A stretch of DNA of 64,000 bases from Allolobophora icterica (GCA_963556255.1 OY744613.1:36509555-36573554); one strand, 5' to 3'. Positions 9,761-20,983 are shown, numbered from the stretch's first letter. A program made the numbers and translations. The notes: generated from the sequence alone by a model not told the origin.

Positions 9761-11659
9761 GTCTGGGTCGATCCTCAGTCACATATTCGGTATTTGTGAT
9801 CGAATGATCGTGAAACAGTTGAGGATGAAAAAAGGAGGAGGAAGAGTTAGAGGACGCAAGCAATCGTCAGATTCAAGATTCCGAGGAATTGCGAAAATGG
9901 ACAACTCTCATTCTTGAAACTCAGCTTAAAATCAGATTTCGTAAGTTAACAAAAACAACGGCCTTAGCCTTAGATCGTGTAATCCCAAATGATAGCGCAC
10001 AAATTTCTCTTGTGCCTCTTTTCACAGATCATTTCTCGTCTTTTCAATAATTGTCGATTGTTTTCTTTCTATTATTGTCTGTCTGTGCGCTGGTCGGTCT
10101 GAATCTTGATGACTGTGAATTTGTCATCTGATTTTTGCATCGTCTCTCGTCTTAATCTGATGAACGGAAGTTTAGTTTAGAGTTGACTAAAGCTTATATA
10201 GGGCCTATAGCCTACATCTCATAAACACTCTGTGTCTAATACACAATTGCACTTGCAATTGATACTAGAAATTTATATGGCGCCTCTTCAGTTAAACTAT
10301 TCGCATGAACTCTACGCTAGCCCAAGCGAGAAGCCTCGATCGATAACATGAATTGCACTGTTGCTGTCGTATTTTTCAAAGCATATGCTGTTAGCCATTT
10401 CTTAAAAACTCGTTAAAATTGCAGTTTTGTAAAAGCGTTCTGACATTTTCAGTTTCTGTAATGCGATTCTATTCCACATTAGAACGACAGTTAGGCTAGG
10501 CCTACTTTCACGGTTCACCGGCCTTTCAACAGTCGACGACTGTTGCACTAATTCCTACTCGTGAACACATTGATAGCCTACTGCTGTTAGAAACTCATAT
10601 ACGCAAGCTTTTGAGTTGGTAGTGACAAATTTAGGCCGATTTGTTTGTTTTTAGCTAAGATTCCAACTCAAATCTCAGTCGACGCAATCTCTTTGTTTTG
10701 TTTTTGTTCGGCAGACAATGAAGTGCACAGGCGACGCTGTGACAACGACAATCAAGCCTTCGAAATCATTGTTCAGGTCTTCTCGATTTTTGATTGCTGC
10801 TCAGAAAGTCTTTCAAAATAATTGACATTTGAGCTTCAATCAAACATCGACGAAGACATTCCGCTACAGCTGAACATCACAGCCACGCGCTCTTCTATCT
10901 TCAGTAAAGACCAAATGTCTTAAGACTTTACTCGTCTTAATTTACAAAGCATTATATATTTTAACACGAGTAACTGAACAGTGAACAATGTGCAGAACCC
11001 AGAGAAGACTATAATTATTCGCTGCAGTTACGAGGTATAGGCCTACCGCATGCAAGTATAGCGCTTTTTCTAATAACTCACAGACCATTTCCGGCTAGCA
11101 CTATTGATGTTAGGCCATATATATTGTCCTGTAGGCTACCGTAGCCTACCTATAGCTATAGGCCTACTGACGAACACTGATCGCTTACATCAGGATATAT
11201 GCATGATTTTGTTTATTTATTATTTATAACCCTTAATTAGAACACGAAAACCCGAGTAACGCTACTTTGATAGTAATTTTTTGGTACGATAAGGACTTTA
11301 GCATTGAGACCAAGGATGTTGACTTTTCATCTTAAGCTCGTTAGCGCCATCCATAAGCCCTAACGTCCTGCAGTCTTATAGACACTCATAGGATCAGCGC
11401 AATTAAAGAGTGCCAGGCCTATAATTATCAGTTATGTGTGGCCTATGTTAGAATTTTGCTAAAGAGGATCGAGGGATTCGATCGCTATACGCGATGGAAT
11501 TAAACTTAAATTAAAGAAACGAGTTGTAGCGGGATTGAACGTATGAGCGATAGCAGAAAAGCCATATAAGGTTTTCTAACTTAAATTAAATACAAGTATA
11601 ATTATACCAAGGTGGACAAATCCTCCCAACCCTCGAATCCTAGCTTCGTCACTTCGTCC

Positions 11660-11785
11660 AACCAGTGCACTCGAGTGCACTCGAGTTCGTTTTTAAAAGT
11701 CTCGGTCTTGGTATTGAGACCAAAAGTCTTGTCTTGGTCTCGAGGTTCAAAGTCTAGACTTGGTCTCGTAAGACTCGGCTGTCAA
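11660..11785. repeat. GGTCTTGG hexamer-type block with CTCGAG palindromes
   Basis: Contains gtgcactcgagtgcactcga and alternating tctcggtcttgg / ggtctcgaggttcaa units. The phrase actcgagt...cgtttttaaaagtct is shared with 63470-63660, so these are two copies of one element family. Confidence 0.6.
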
Positions 11786-11901
11786 TATGAACAGTCATAT
11801 AACAAACTTAAAAATTAAAACATTTATGAAGCCTGATTGCTTCATGCGACAAATATCCAAGCCTTGAAGGCGGTTTATTTGGGTGAGGTTTATTCAGTAG
11901 T

Positions 11902-11948
11902 CCCGTTGCCTTCCTCTAGGGTTCAAACACCAAGAGGAAGGCAACGGG
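11902..11948. repeat. Short inverted repeat (16-bp arms)
   Basis: Perfect arms cccgttgccttcctct and agaggaaggcaacggg are separated by a 15-nt loop. There is no following T run that would suggest a terminator, and no gene ends here. It directly precedes a LINE fragment. Confidence 0.7.
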
Positions 11949-11954
11949 AGACCC

Positions 11955-12560
11955 TTAAATTAACATGAATATGAACAAAGCAAGTAAAGGAATTCTGCTA
12001 TGATGCTATCTGGGGAGCATGATCACGACAGACTCCAAATGCCACAAGGGAATTTAAAAGAAGAATAGCACTGGGATGCCTCTGTAAAACGGAGAGTAAC
12101 TGAGAGGGAGACTGAATAGGAACTTAACTTAAAGAAACGGATGTTAAGACACTGGTGTGGAGTGTGGTGCTATACGGATCAGAGACATGGACTATGACGA
12201 AAGAAGATGCAAAGAGATTGGAGGCATTCGAAATGTGGATATGGAGAAGGATGGAGAGGATAAGCTGAAGAAGAAGAAGTGTTGAGAAGAGTTGGAGAAG
12301 AAAGACTCTTCATACAAACAAGAAGAGAAAGACACAGGAAAGTCATCGGTCTCACGTCACTGACTCCTAAGAACGGTCACTGAAGGAAGAATGGAGGGGA
12401 AGAAGACAAGGGGAAGACCAAGACAGATGATGCTGGATTGGATGATGAGAGGTATACAGCAGACTTAAAGAAGAAGCTTAACATCGAGAGGAGTGGCGAC
12501 GTCGGACATTTGAAGAAGAAGTGTTGAGAGAAGTGCCTGAGGCAGAGAAGCAGAAGAAGT
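11955..12560 (+). pseudogene. LINE C-terminal fragment, second copy of the 6500-7150 family
   Basis: Plus-strand reading shows VVLYGSETWTMTKEDAKRLE, then AFEMWIWRRMERIS, then diverged equivalents of the WIGH and GRPR motifs near 12340-12440. Frameshifts and stops are present. It encodes the same C-terminal domain as 6500-7150, with a better preserved WTMTK block. Confidence 0.7.
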
Positions 12561-12754
12561 CTATTCAGTAAGAGTGAATTTAGTTTAGCATGAATTACTA
12601 TGGATGTGTCAGCAGTAGATGCAGTTTTGAAGTCAAGCATAGGGCGGATTCTGCAAAGATCGCGGACGTGCATGAACAAGAGCGAGAAAGATGAATGTTC
12701 AGAGAAGCTAAGTTGCCTACAGGAGAATTGGCAGTGAATGCGTGGATGGATGCC

Positions 12755-13865
12755 AGAGGCAAAACCAAGACGAGGCAAATGCCCTCCCCTCCTCGCCCCT
12801 GCCCTCCCCTCCCGTCCACTTCGCTTCCCTATCCTTACCCCTCCTTTTCCCCTCCTCTGCCTTCCCGTCCCGCCCTATCGCCACCCTATTTCTTGCCTTC
12901 CCCTTCCCAAGCCCTTCCCATCTCCTCCTCAGCCCCTTCCCTTTAAGTGGAAACTGTGGGGGTCCAGAGGTATCACCTCCGGAAAATTTTTATATTGTAG
13001 ATGTCCGTAAGTGAGTTTTAGAGCATTTCAAAGCCAACAAAATCAGCATTGTTTTTGTAATGCCTAAATATGTTTTGGAATGTTCTGTAAAAGCCTATCA
13101 TCAACTATGATCATACCTGAAGCCGAATCAAGTTTTTGAAGTAAACATTACATTTTGTGGATTTTTTCATAGGACTCCAATTGTGTTGTTCAAAACTTGT
13201 TCTAACTTCTAAGGTGTATTAACACATTTCAGTTTACTACATAGCAAACACTAGGCCTATTCAAGTTGTGTTACACAACAGAATGTAATGCAACAAAATA
13301 AAAAGTTGTTTTTTTTACTGTTTGACAATAAATAGGTTGTCGACTCATCATGATCTTGTCCTGGAGCCGACTGTCTTCTAATCCTAGCCTATTTGAAGTT
13401 ATTCCTGAAACTTAATTTGTAATAATTATGATTTAAAAAAAAACAGATAAACTAATCTTTTAATTATCATCGGAACCTACGAAAGAACGAAAATGACGAT
13501 TTGAAATTGTATACTGTATAGGCTGGTTCCATATTTACCTAGAATGCTTTCCTACATATAAAGGTCCGCAGAGGTGACTCAATAATATTATGTAGGGCCT
13601 AGACCAGACGCTTGGAGAAGAAGTCAGGCAAGGTAATCGTAGTCTCCAAACTTCTAAAGCGCCACTCGAATGCCAAACGCAGGGCACCAGCCTATTCACG
13701 AGCGCTACATCAAATCAGAAGTTTCCAGAGTCCGAGTCCGGTTCCAGAGGGCCAGAGCCAGATCAAGAGAGGAGGCAGGATCGCGAGAGGTTGGAGATGT
13801 GGTTAGAGCTTAGGCGCAACTTTGGTATAGAAAGTGGGGGAACCAAATTTCGCATCGTTTCCCCT
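12755..13865 (+). repeat. Dispersed ~1.1 kb repeat, copy 2
   Basis: Uninterrupted counterpart of 4262-5765 in opposite orientation. The order is a C/T-rich head (12770-12945), a middle with the acatagcaaacact block (13240), the tcatgatcttgtcctg block (13350) and the CTAAAGCGCCACTCGAA tail (13655-13700). Overlapping proline/serine-rich frames at 12695-13014 are products of the C/T-rich head. The ends are not bounded by a clear target duplication. Confidence 0.65.
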
Positions 13866-13955
13866 TCAAGACTGTTAAATAATTATAATTGCGCCCAATG
13901 AATCTACATTTGGCGCCATTTATGCGCAATTCCGAATAATAGTGATGATGATGAC

Positions 13956-13957
<2 letters not shown>

Positions 13958-14046
<89 letters not shown>

Positions 14047-14056
14047 TTAATAATAA
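13958..14056. repeat. (TAA)n microsatellite, 5' flank of the 14-19.6 kb LINE
   Basis: About 30 TAA units. A second AAT/AAC-rich tract follows the same LINE at 19590-19740, so the element is bracketed by the same trinucleotide repeat on both sides. Confidence 0.9.
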
Positions 14057-14692
14057 AGTGTTTTTCATGTTGTCTGAGTTAGCTCAACTGGTTTTAACGA
14101 TTTTCTCGCGCTTATTCGCACTTTTGGATGTCTAGCTTGCGTTTGGTTCCGCCTTTCACGGTCAAGTATAGCTAGTTTGTCTTTTACTTGGGTTTCTAAC
14201 TTGTTCTCATGCACAAAACCGTAGTTTTACCCAGCCTGTGTGCGGCTATTTTTGGAGCTGTTGTCGCACCTGCTTGATTAGTTTGACCTACATTTCTCAC
14301 ATAGGCCGATTTGGCAGGCCAAGCTTTTGATGGTTATAGCTTTCGTCTTGTTTTGCATTTAGCCTCATAGCAGTCATAATTAATTAGGGTGATATCTTTC
14401 GCTCTTTCGTCTGACTTGGTTGCTTTAGTTGGTTTTCTCTTATTTTACTTTATACGTCCTGCGTGGCTATTTTTGGAGCTGGTGGTTGCACTTGTATGAC
14501 CCGAGTGACCCTCATTACATATGCACTCTGGGCGTGTATACCACGTAGCGTTCTGAGAGTTGAAGGGGTATTTAACATCTGTTGTTCACCTATGACCCCT
14601 ATTTAATATTCATTATTTAGCCTGCCTTCGGAGATTGCGGAGTGATGTCGGGGCATTCCCGTATGACCCGCATTTAAAAGTCATTACGCAGA
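14057..14692 (+). repeat. 5' leader of the REL-type LINE, with internal direct repeats
   Basis: Two kinds of direct repeat precede the ORF. The phrase ggctatttttggagctg recurs about 220 bp apart (near 14246 and 14465) with similar flanks. A unit ending in tgccttcggag recurs about 75 bp apart (near 14625 and 14694). Repeated 5' monomers are common in LINE promoters. The second copy of tgccttcggag contains the ATG used to start the ORF. Confidence 0.55.
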
Positions 14693-16427
14693 ATGCCTTC
14701 GGAGCGCGCTGGCAAAGCAAGCGGTGTTTGTAGCCATTGCCTTGCAACAAGGCAGCTTCATCTGGGCGATGGCACCGTACATGTGCATGGTCCTCGTAAT
14801 AACCCATGTCCTGGTTCCAACCTCCCACCTATGACCGCATCGCACAATGCCAACGTGAGTTGCCCCCGAGTTGCGGGACCATCGGTTCCTCCTACATCAG
14901 CTCTGATCTTGGATGATCGGAGTGTAGAAGATCACGTTGTCGCGGATTTGGGTGCGTTACAGCAGCCGGAGCATGTCGGCCGTCTCGATCTGTTTACGCA
15001 CCCGGATCCTGGGGGTCCACTTCTTAAGCACATTGCTAGAGGGGCGCGTCTGGCCTGCTCGCAGGCTCTATCGGGGATCCTGCGTAGTATTTGCAGCAGC
15101 CCAGGTTCACTGGATGGCTGGATGACGCTCCTACATTTCGCTCCATGCGTTCTGGTGCAGCCATCTCGGGCGGGTCGTAGGCGGAACATGGCCAGTGTCA
15201 TCAAGGGCCGTGTCCAGGCATGGTCTCAGGGTCAGAGATCGGATCAGGTTAAGCGCCCTTCTGGAGTCGGTCGCAGCAGTTCATCACACAACTCAGAGGC
15301 CCTCATTGCAGCCATCAACTCCAAACTGGAGGATGGGAACATCCGAGCAGCGGTCCGTATTTTATGCGACCAAAGCCACCCTGCGCCTCAGACTGAGGAG
15401 AACCTACAGATTCTCCTTGAAAAGCATCCGGCAGATCCACATCCAGGTGGCTTGCTAGAGCTTCCGGACCCAGAAGCCACCACTCCTCTTCAGATCACGG
15501 AGTCTGATGTGTTGGAGGCGATTCGTTCGTTTCCGACCGGTTCTGCTGGGGGACCAGATGGACTTCGCCCTGGACATCTCCTGGATCTGATAAACCATCG
15601 CGAGTCCTCTGCTGCATTACTGAGTGTGCTGACTGACTTTGTCAACCTTTTGCTGCGTGGCGGCTGCCCTTTGGAGGTGAGGCCTATTCTGTTCGGGGGC
15701 AACCTCATCGCCCTGTCTAAAAAGACAGGTGGTCTCAGGCCCATCGCCATCGGTTATATCTGGAGACGCATTGCAGCCAAGTGCGCGAACAGATATGCAG
15801 TCAACAAGCTGTCGTCTTTTTTGGCCCCGCTCCAGGTTGGCATTGCCACACCCGCTGGCTGCGAGGCGGCGGCACATGCAGCCCGCAGGTTCATCTCTGA
15901 TCTACCCGAGGATCATGTTTTTGTTAAGCTTGACTTCGCAAACGCGTTTAACAGCTTACGCCGCGATGTCATGCTTAAGGCCGCGCTTGAGGCTATCCCC
16001 GAGCTCTATCGTTTTGTCCATCAGGCTTATGGGACCGCATCTGTTCTCAGATTTGGCCAGTTTTCAATTTCTTCACAAATGGGGCCTCAGCAAGGTGATC
16101 CTCTCGGTCCTTTACTCTTTTGCCTGCCTCTGCAACCCATCCTGCGCTCTTTAGAGTCGACATTTCGATTAGGATATCTGGACGACCTTTCTCTGGGAGG
16201 TCGTCAGGAGACAGTAGCTCGAGATGTCGAACTCATCCGCGACCTCGGTCCGGCCATGGGTCTCCATCTGAACGGCGGCAAATGCGAGTGGTACACCCGT
16301 GGCGGGGGTTTCGGGGACGACCCCCGTTGGTCTGATTTCCAACGCCTTGACTGTGAGTCAATCATCCTACTAGGGGCACCTCTTTTCAAAGGACAGGCTT
16401 TAGACTCTGCTCTCGAGCAACAATGTG
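14693..16427 (+). CDS. REL-type non-LTR retrotransposon protein, N-terminal part (zinc finger and RT)
   Basis: This frame runs 578 codons to the hAT insertion point. Near the N-terminus CSHCLATRQLHLGD...CPG looks like a C2HC/C2H2 finger (about residues 13-40). The RT domain follows: GGPDGLRPGHLLDL (about 280-293), GGLRPIAIG, LDFANAFNSLR with catalytic Asp 414, MGPQQGDPLGPLLFCLPL, and YLDD at 495-498. It is the first half of a nearly intact ORF; the second half resumes at 18359 in the same frame once the hAT and one 8-bp duplication are discounted. REL-type (R2/R4/NeSL-like) membership is inferred from the endonuclease in the second half. The exact clade is not determined. Confidence 0.85.
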
Positions 16428-18350
16428 CAGAGCCGTTTTAAGGAGTTTGGGGGCCCTAGGCACAACCCGCACAAACCCTAAATAACCTTAAACGTAGTCC
16501 GATTTTCGTCTCAATATCTCAGTCTCAGATACAGAGTATTGCATTAGTGCATTGTACGTGCATATGTGTCATTTTGTTAAATTTATTAATATAGTACACT
16601 GTTAGGCCTACTAAACTCATAATAACACAGCTAATACATCAATCTTTGTACTACAAGTGTAAAATAAAAGTTTAGTTTAACATACTTTACAGTTTCCATT
16701 GTTATTTGTTATACAAACTGAAAGTGTGATTATAATGAGTACATGTTTGCTATACATGGATTGTGACTTTGTAACGACAGTTTCTTACAAACATCGCTTT
16801 CGTGTTTTGCTCTGAGCAAAGTCTTTTATAATATCATCGAAATTCAAAGACTCCAACACATCTGATTCTATGCTCATGACATCACACGGCTGCGAAGCTC
16901 GTTCTTGATTAATTTAAGTTTTGAGAAAGAACGTTCACCCGTACAGTTTGTCACCATCATTGACAGAAAGATTGATGACCCATCGTTGTTGTTGAAAACA
17001 AGCGACAGACAAAGCAATACACAGACTTCTGCGATGTAGAAAAGAGCAGCCACTCGCGACAAACTGATTGACCATTTCGCAGTTCACGACGGAGACAGGA
17101 ATCAGTTAAGCAACGTCTGTGCAACTTATCTCCCGTTCGATACACGCGTTGAGTCGTACTAAAGTCAGACTATTTATGCTGGCAACTAGCAGGACCTTTA
17201 CGAATCCAATAAGATCGCAATTCCTCCGTGATTGGACTCCATAAGGCTGCATCAGTTGGATAGTCCGCTGACTCCGTAGGGCTTACATCTTGCGAAATAG
17301 GCTTCGAATTTTGGTGTTGTGACAACATCTGTACTTTCGACTGGTAGACCATCATCTTGCAGCGACACTAACAGACTAACTGTTCATCTTTATCGCAAAC
17401 AATGACACCAGTAGACGAGTAAGACAACGTAAGAGTATCTTACGTCTCAACAATGTCGGACTGCGATGATGATTGTGTTTTCTGACTTTGAAAAAAAAGA
17501 AGATACTTTTGGATGTTTGTTTGACATTTCAATTTCAGTTGCTTCGTTTTTTCTCTTCGCGGCACCACTCATATAATTTCTACGCATTTTTGATGGGTTG
17601 TCTGATATTTCATTTAATTGATCGTAGGCCTAGTCATAGCCTAATTGGCCAAAAGTTGCAAATCGGTTTACCGTGAACGACGGTGATAACTGACAATCAG
17701 AATCTTAATCTGCATAACAAAAAGGGTAGAAACTATCAAAAAACCTCAACCTTATACATTGGAGGAGGTGGAAATGAAGTGATTTTGTTAAGTTAAATAA
17801 GTCTGCCAAGTTCGCTACCGACTCAGTACCGAGCGTCGACACGCCAACATCATTCTATTTATCCTATTAACCGTGCGAAATTTGATACGCTTTTTGCCCT
17901 TTTTATAATTTAAAGTTTAAAACAATTTATAAAATGACTAGATTATAGGACAGAGAGATTTAATATTAAAAATTAACATTAACGTATACCAAGACATAAA
18001 AATTCCTTGAATAGCGTTGTGAAAAAGCAGACAAATGAAAACAAACATAATAGCCCATAGCCTACAGCAAGTTGTGCGCCATCGTCGCCATGCGTTAAAA
18101 TTATTGATTTATTTCTATAGCGCTCTGATTTTATTACCAATAATTATATTTAACTAAAAATGCAGACCGCAGACATTTGTCTAAAAAAATAATAAAAATG
18201 TGTTATTGTTCTTACTGTACTTTGCAGAATTGTTACTTGTAAGAACAGAACTTATAATATTGCTATTTTGTTTCTGGGCCGCCGCGGGGCCCCCCGCTGC
18301 GCGGGGCCCTAGGCCCGGGCCTCGCGTGCCTATGCCTTAAAACGGCACTG
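16428..18350 (-). mobile_element. hAT element B splitting the LINE ORF
   Basis: Terminal inverted repeats CAGAGCCGTTTTAAGG and CCTTAAAACGGCACTG bound a 1923-bp element. Perfect 8-bp target duplications acaatgtg lie at 16420-16427 and 18351-18358. A GC-rich hairpin-forming subterminal block is at 18278-18320. Minus-strand fragments of a ZMYM1-like hAT transposase are inside with the catalytic core deleted, so this is a non-autonomous deletion derivative. It inserted after the LINE, whose reading frame continues across it. Confidence 0.92.
16795..17355 (-). pseudogene. Internally deleted hAT transposase (ZMYM1/TTF-zinc-finger type)
   Basis: In minus-strand order, 17355-17170 has WSPITEELRSYWIRKGPASC, and 17145-16957 has CREWLLFSTSQKSVYCFVC, the TTF-type zinc-finger region. 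From about 16985 another frame reads TNCTGERSFSKLKLIKNELR, the conserved hAT C-terminal dimerisation motif. A stop at 16874 and a frame change precede a final block with NFDDIIKDFAQSKTRK. The DDE-type core between finger and C-terminus is missing, so the protein cannot be catalytic. Confidence 0.82.
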
Positions 18351-19561
18351 ACAATGTGGGCTTTTGAGCGATGCCATCAAGAATCTACAATGCCTGTCTT
18401 CTCAAAGTGCTCTTGTGCTTCTAAGATCATCATTTGGTGCTCGTAGGATTAGCCATCTGCTCCGTTGCTCCCCTTGCTTTGACCACTCGACATTGGAACG
18501 GCTTGAGAGACGGCCTCGAAGCCATCGTTAACATCAAGCTGGACAACACCCAGTGGTTGCAGGCCACGCTGCCCATTAGATATGGCGGTCTTGGTATGAG
18601 GAGGGTTGGGTCGCTGGCTTCTTCCGCCTATTTGGCTTCAGCTGCGACAACCCTCGTACTCCAGTCAGCCATTCTTGGTCTCAGCTCGGCGGCGACCGAC
18701 TCACATCTGGGTGATATCTTGATGGCTCGTAGGGGGACACTTCCATCTTGTGTTGACCCAATGCCAGTAAAACAGGCGACCTGGGACAGACCAGTGATCG
18801 AAGCAGATAGGTTGGCAGTTTGGAATAACAGCAATAACCCAGTTGACCGAGCACGCTTGCTGGCAGTGAGCTCCGCTCACTCCGGCGACTGGCTGACGGT
18901 CCTGCCAATTCCATCGTGTGGCCTCTGTCTCAGCAATGAGGCAGTGCGCGTGGCAGTTGGCCTTCGATTGGGACTGGACCTCTGCAGCCCACATCAGTGT
19001 AGCTGCGGTGTCCTGGTAGGTCCTGACGGCCAACATGGCCTCGCTTGTAGATTGGCTTTTGGGCGAGCCCTTCGTCATCACGCCATTAACGATATAGTCT
19101 GGCGGGCCCTGCAGAAAGCTGATGTTCCAAGCACGAAAGAACCCTCTGGTTTGTTTCGGGTAGACGGTAGGAGACCAGACGGGGCTACGCTAATCCCCTG
19201 GGCGGCAGGCAAACATCTGGCCTGGGATGCCACGGTGGTACACACCTGTGCGGCATCCTATATCGCCCACACAGCGAACGCAGCGGGGGCCGCTGCTGAA
19301 CAAGCCGCCGTACGTAAAATTGAGAAGTACTCGGGGTTACCATCATCACACCTCTTTTTGCCTATTGCCCTTGAAACGCTGGGTCCCATCAACTCTGCCG
19401 GGATTAGCTTCATCCGTGAGCTTGGCCAGCGTCTCTCGTCCGTTTCTGGAGAGCCGCGGGAGGTCACTTTTCTCTTTCAGCGCTTTTCCATCTGCATCCA
19501 GCGCTACAACGCCATCGCATTTCGTGGCACTTTTACTGATGTTGCGGAGGACGAGGCCTGA
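18351..19561 (+). pseudogene. REL-type LINE protein, C-terminal part (finger and restriction-like endonuclease)
   Basis: After the hAT duplication the original frame continues to about 18505 (LVLLRSSFG and following), then one frameshift leads into the long frame ending at 19561. Features in order: WLQATLPIRYGGLGMRR; a CSCG...HGLAC zinc-knuckle-like motif (about 18998-19048); RRPDGATLIPW, then AGKHLAWDATVVHT, then KIEKY (19165-19331). The RPD-x(n)-D-x-K pattern with a following KxxKY matches the restriction-like endonuclease of R2-type LINEs, which nicks target DNA for target-primed reverse transcription. The single frameshift makes this copy inactive even without the hAT. Confidence 0.8.
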
Positions 19562-19769
19562 TTTTCCAGAAATAACGATAAAAAAAGAAGAAAAAAAAAA
19601 TAATAATAATAATAACAATAACAATAACAATAAATATAATAGGCTATTAGTAAAGATAATAAGCATAGGCCCTAATAATAAATATAATAACAATAACAAT
19701 TATACAATAATAATGACAATAATAACTATAGGCCTAATAATAATTTAAACTTACTAATAATAGACGTTT
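19562..19769 (+). repeat. A-rich and AAT/AAC tract at the 3' end of the LINE
   Basis: The LINE stop is followed within 20 bp by an A-rich run and then AAT/AAC/ATA units to about 19740. This serves as the 3' tail or the downstream half of a (TAA)n target. Confidence 0.8.
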
Positions 19770-20560
19770 TCATTGTTGAAGAGACGTGTTTCGATCATAA
19801 TTGAAGTGACGCAACAATAGGCCTTTAATTATTCTCTAAATTTAAACTTAATAACATTTTATAGACCTTCATATGATTAATTGAAGTGACGTAACAAAGG
19901 TCTTTATTGTCTAAATCTAAAAATTATAATTATAGACGTGCTTTTCTTTATCGCAATGACGTAGTCGACCTACGTAACAATTGCTAGTCTCTTACTCTCT
20001 AACTTTAAATTTAATAACAATAGACTTTATCATAATATTTAGGTAACGTAACTAAGGCCTTTATTCTCTAGATCCGAGATAAAAAATAATAGACGTTTTA
20101 ACAATTAAAATGACGATACAATAAACCTCTATTTTCTAATTTAAAGTTATAATAGCAGTAGACTTTTTCATAGCTAACAAAGGCCTTTATTTCCTAAATG
20201 CAAACGTAGCCAATAGACCTAATGACAATACACGTTTCGATAATTGAAGTGACGTAACAAAGGCTTTATTGTAGGCCCTATAAATCTAAAAATTAGGCCT
20301 ACTCATAATGTGTTTCATAATTGAAGTGACGTAACAAAGGTTTTTATTCCCTAAATGTAAACTTATAATGACAATATACTTTTCGATAATTGAAGTGACG
20401 TAACTAATCTAAAAGTTACTAAATAATGTGTTTCATAATTGAAGTGACGTAACAATAAGCCTTTGGTTTTAAAATTGAAATTGATACAATCAACGTGTTT
20501 CATAATTAAATTGACGTAAAAGGGGCCTTTATTCTTAAAATTACTATAAAAAACGTGTTC
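19770..20560. repeat. Degenerate tandem array with TGACGTAA in most units
   Basis: Roughly ten related units share gtttcataattgaagtgacg, then taacaaaggcctttatt, then ctaaatttaaacttataat. The spacing varies from about 45 to 80 bp. TGACG-containing cores occur near 19808, 19887, 19957, 20110, 20250, 20328, 20398, 20445 and 20510. TGACGTAA is the recognition sequence of CREB/ATF/PAR-type bZIP factors; whether any unit is used is unknown. No coding capacity. Confidence 0.75.
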
Positions 20561-20579
20561 ATTTAATTGAAATGATGTA

Positions 20580-20770
20580 CCAATTCAAGGGGCGTAGAGA
20601 GATAGGATTGAATCCAGAGGAGAGCAGTGTCAGTACAACTGAATTAACCAGGTTGTACTGTCTTTGGAGATGTTGTGATCGAAGGTATCGAAGGCTGCTG
20701 AAATATCGAGGAGACAGAGACAAGAGACTTGTTGATGAGAGATGTCAGAAGCAAGTTTATTGTAGAAGGA
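20580..20770 (-). pseudogene. LINE RT fragment
   Basis: Minus-strand reading gives LLDISAAFDTFDHN, the RT motif A block of L2/CR1-type LINEs. Only about 190 bp remain between a tandem array and a SINE. Confidence 0.6.
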
Positions 20771-20779
20771 AGTGGGGAG

Positions 20780-20983
20780 GGGGATAGGGTAATGGTAACA
20801 CTCATGGCCAGGAAAGCATTATATTTGCGGTTCGATACCCGTAACCCTCTCTAGGACGGCGCCTTAAATGGCTGCCAAAACGTGTGTTTAATTAAGATCT
20901 TGATTGTACTGTCATGTTTCAATGTAATCTTACTGCGTACTTGTCAGTTTGAATTAGTAAAGATTATTATTATAGAAGGGAGT
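20780..20983 (+). mobile_element. tRNA-derived SINE, copy 1
   Basis: The head has a pol III-like A box (taatggtaacactcatggcc) and a B box GGTTCGATACCC. The body continues gctgccaaaacgtgtgttta, then gatcttgattgtactgtcat, and ends tgtaatcttactgcg, then acttgtcagtttgaatta with an ATT-rich tail. Copies with the same body and tail are at 45825-46020 and 53872-53990, and one sharing head and tail is at 56205-56460. The tail is interrupted by hAT element C. Confidence 0.8.

Larger units (their letters stand above)
7896..11600. other. Mostly unique sequence without a convincing gene
   Basis: About 3.7 kb without recognised transposon proteins. Inside are a CTCF-like motif (8661-8676), a TCTG microsatellite (9251-9293) and a GC-rich patch (9440-9760). 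Several TAGGCCTA-type palindromes occur (near 8817, 10497, 11040, 11159). Short open frames exist on both strands but show no domain. A promoter, UTR or non-coding exon could be hidden here, but the sequence alone does not show one. Confidence 0.4.

Noticed and set aside
12695..13014. Three overlapping proline/serine-rich ORFs
   Set aside because: All three frames are open because of the C/T-rich head of a dispersed repeat; the paralogous copy near 5650-5750 does not conserve them as protein.
14932..16389. Several 60-140 codon ORFs on both strands inside the LINE
   Set aside because: Shadows of the long GC-rich LINE reading frame.
19770..20560. CRISPR-like array
   Set aside because: Units are diverged, of unequal length, without constant spacers and in an animal genome.
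20780..20860. A functional tRNA gene
   Set aside because: A and B boxes are present, but the acceptor stem does not close and the same head occurs with a SINE body and tail elsewhere in the window.
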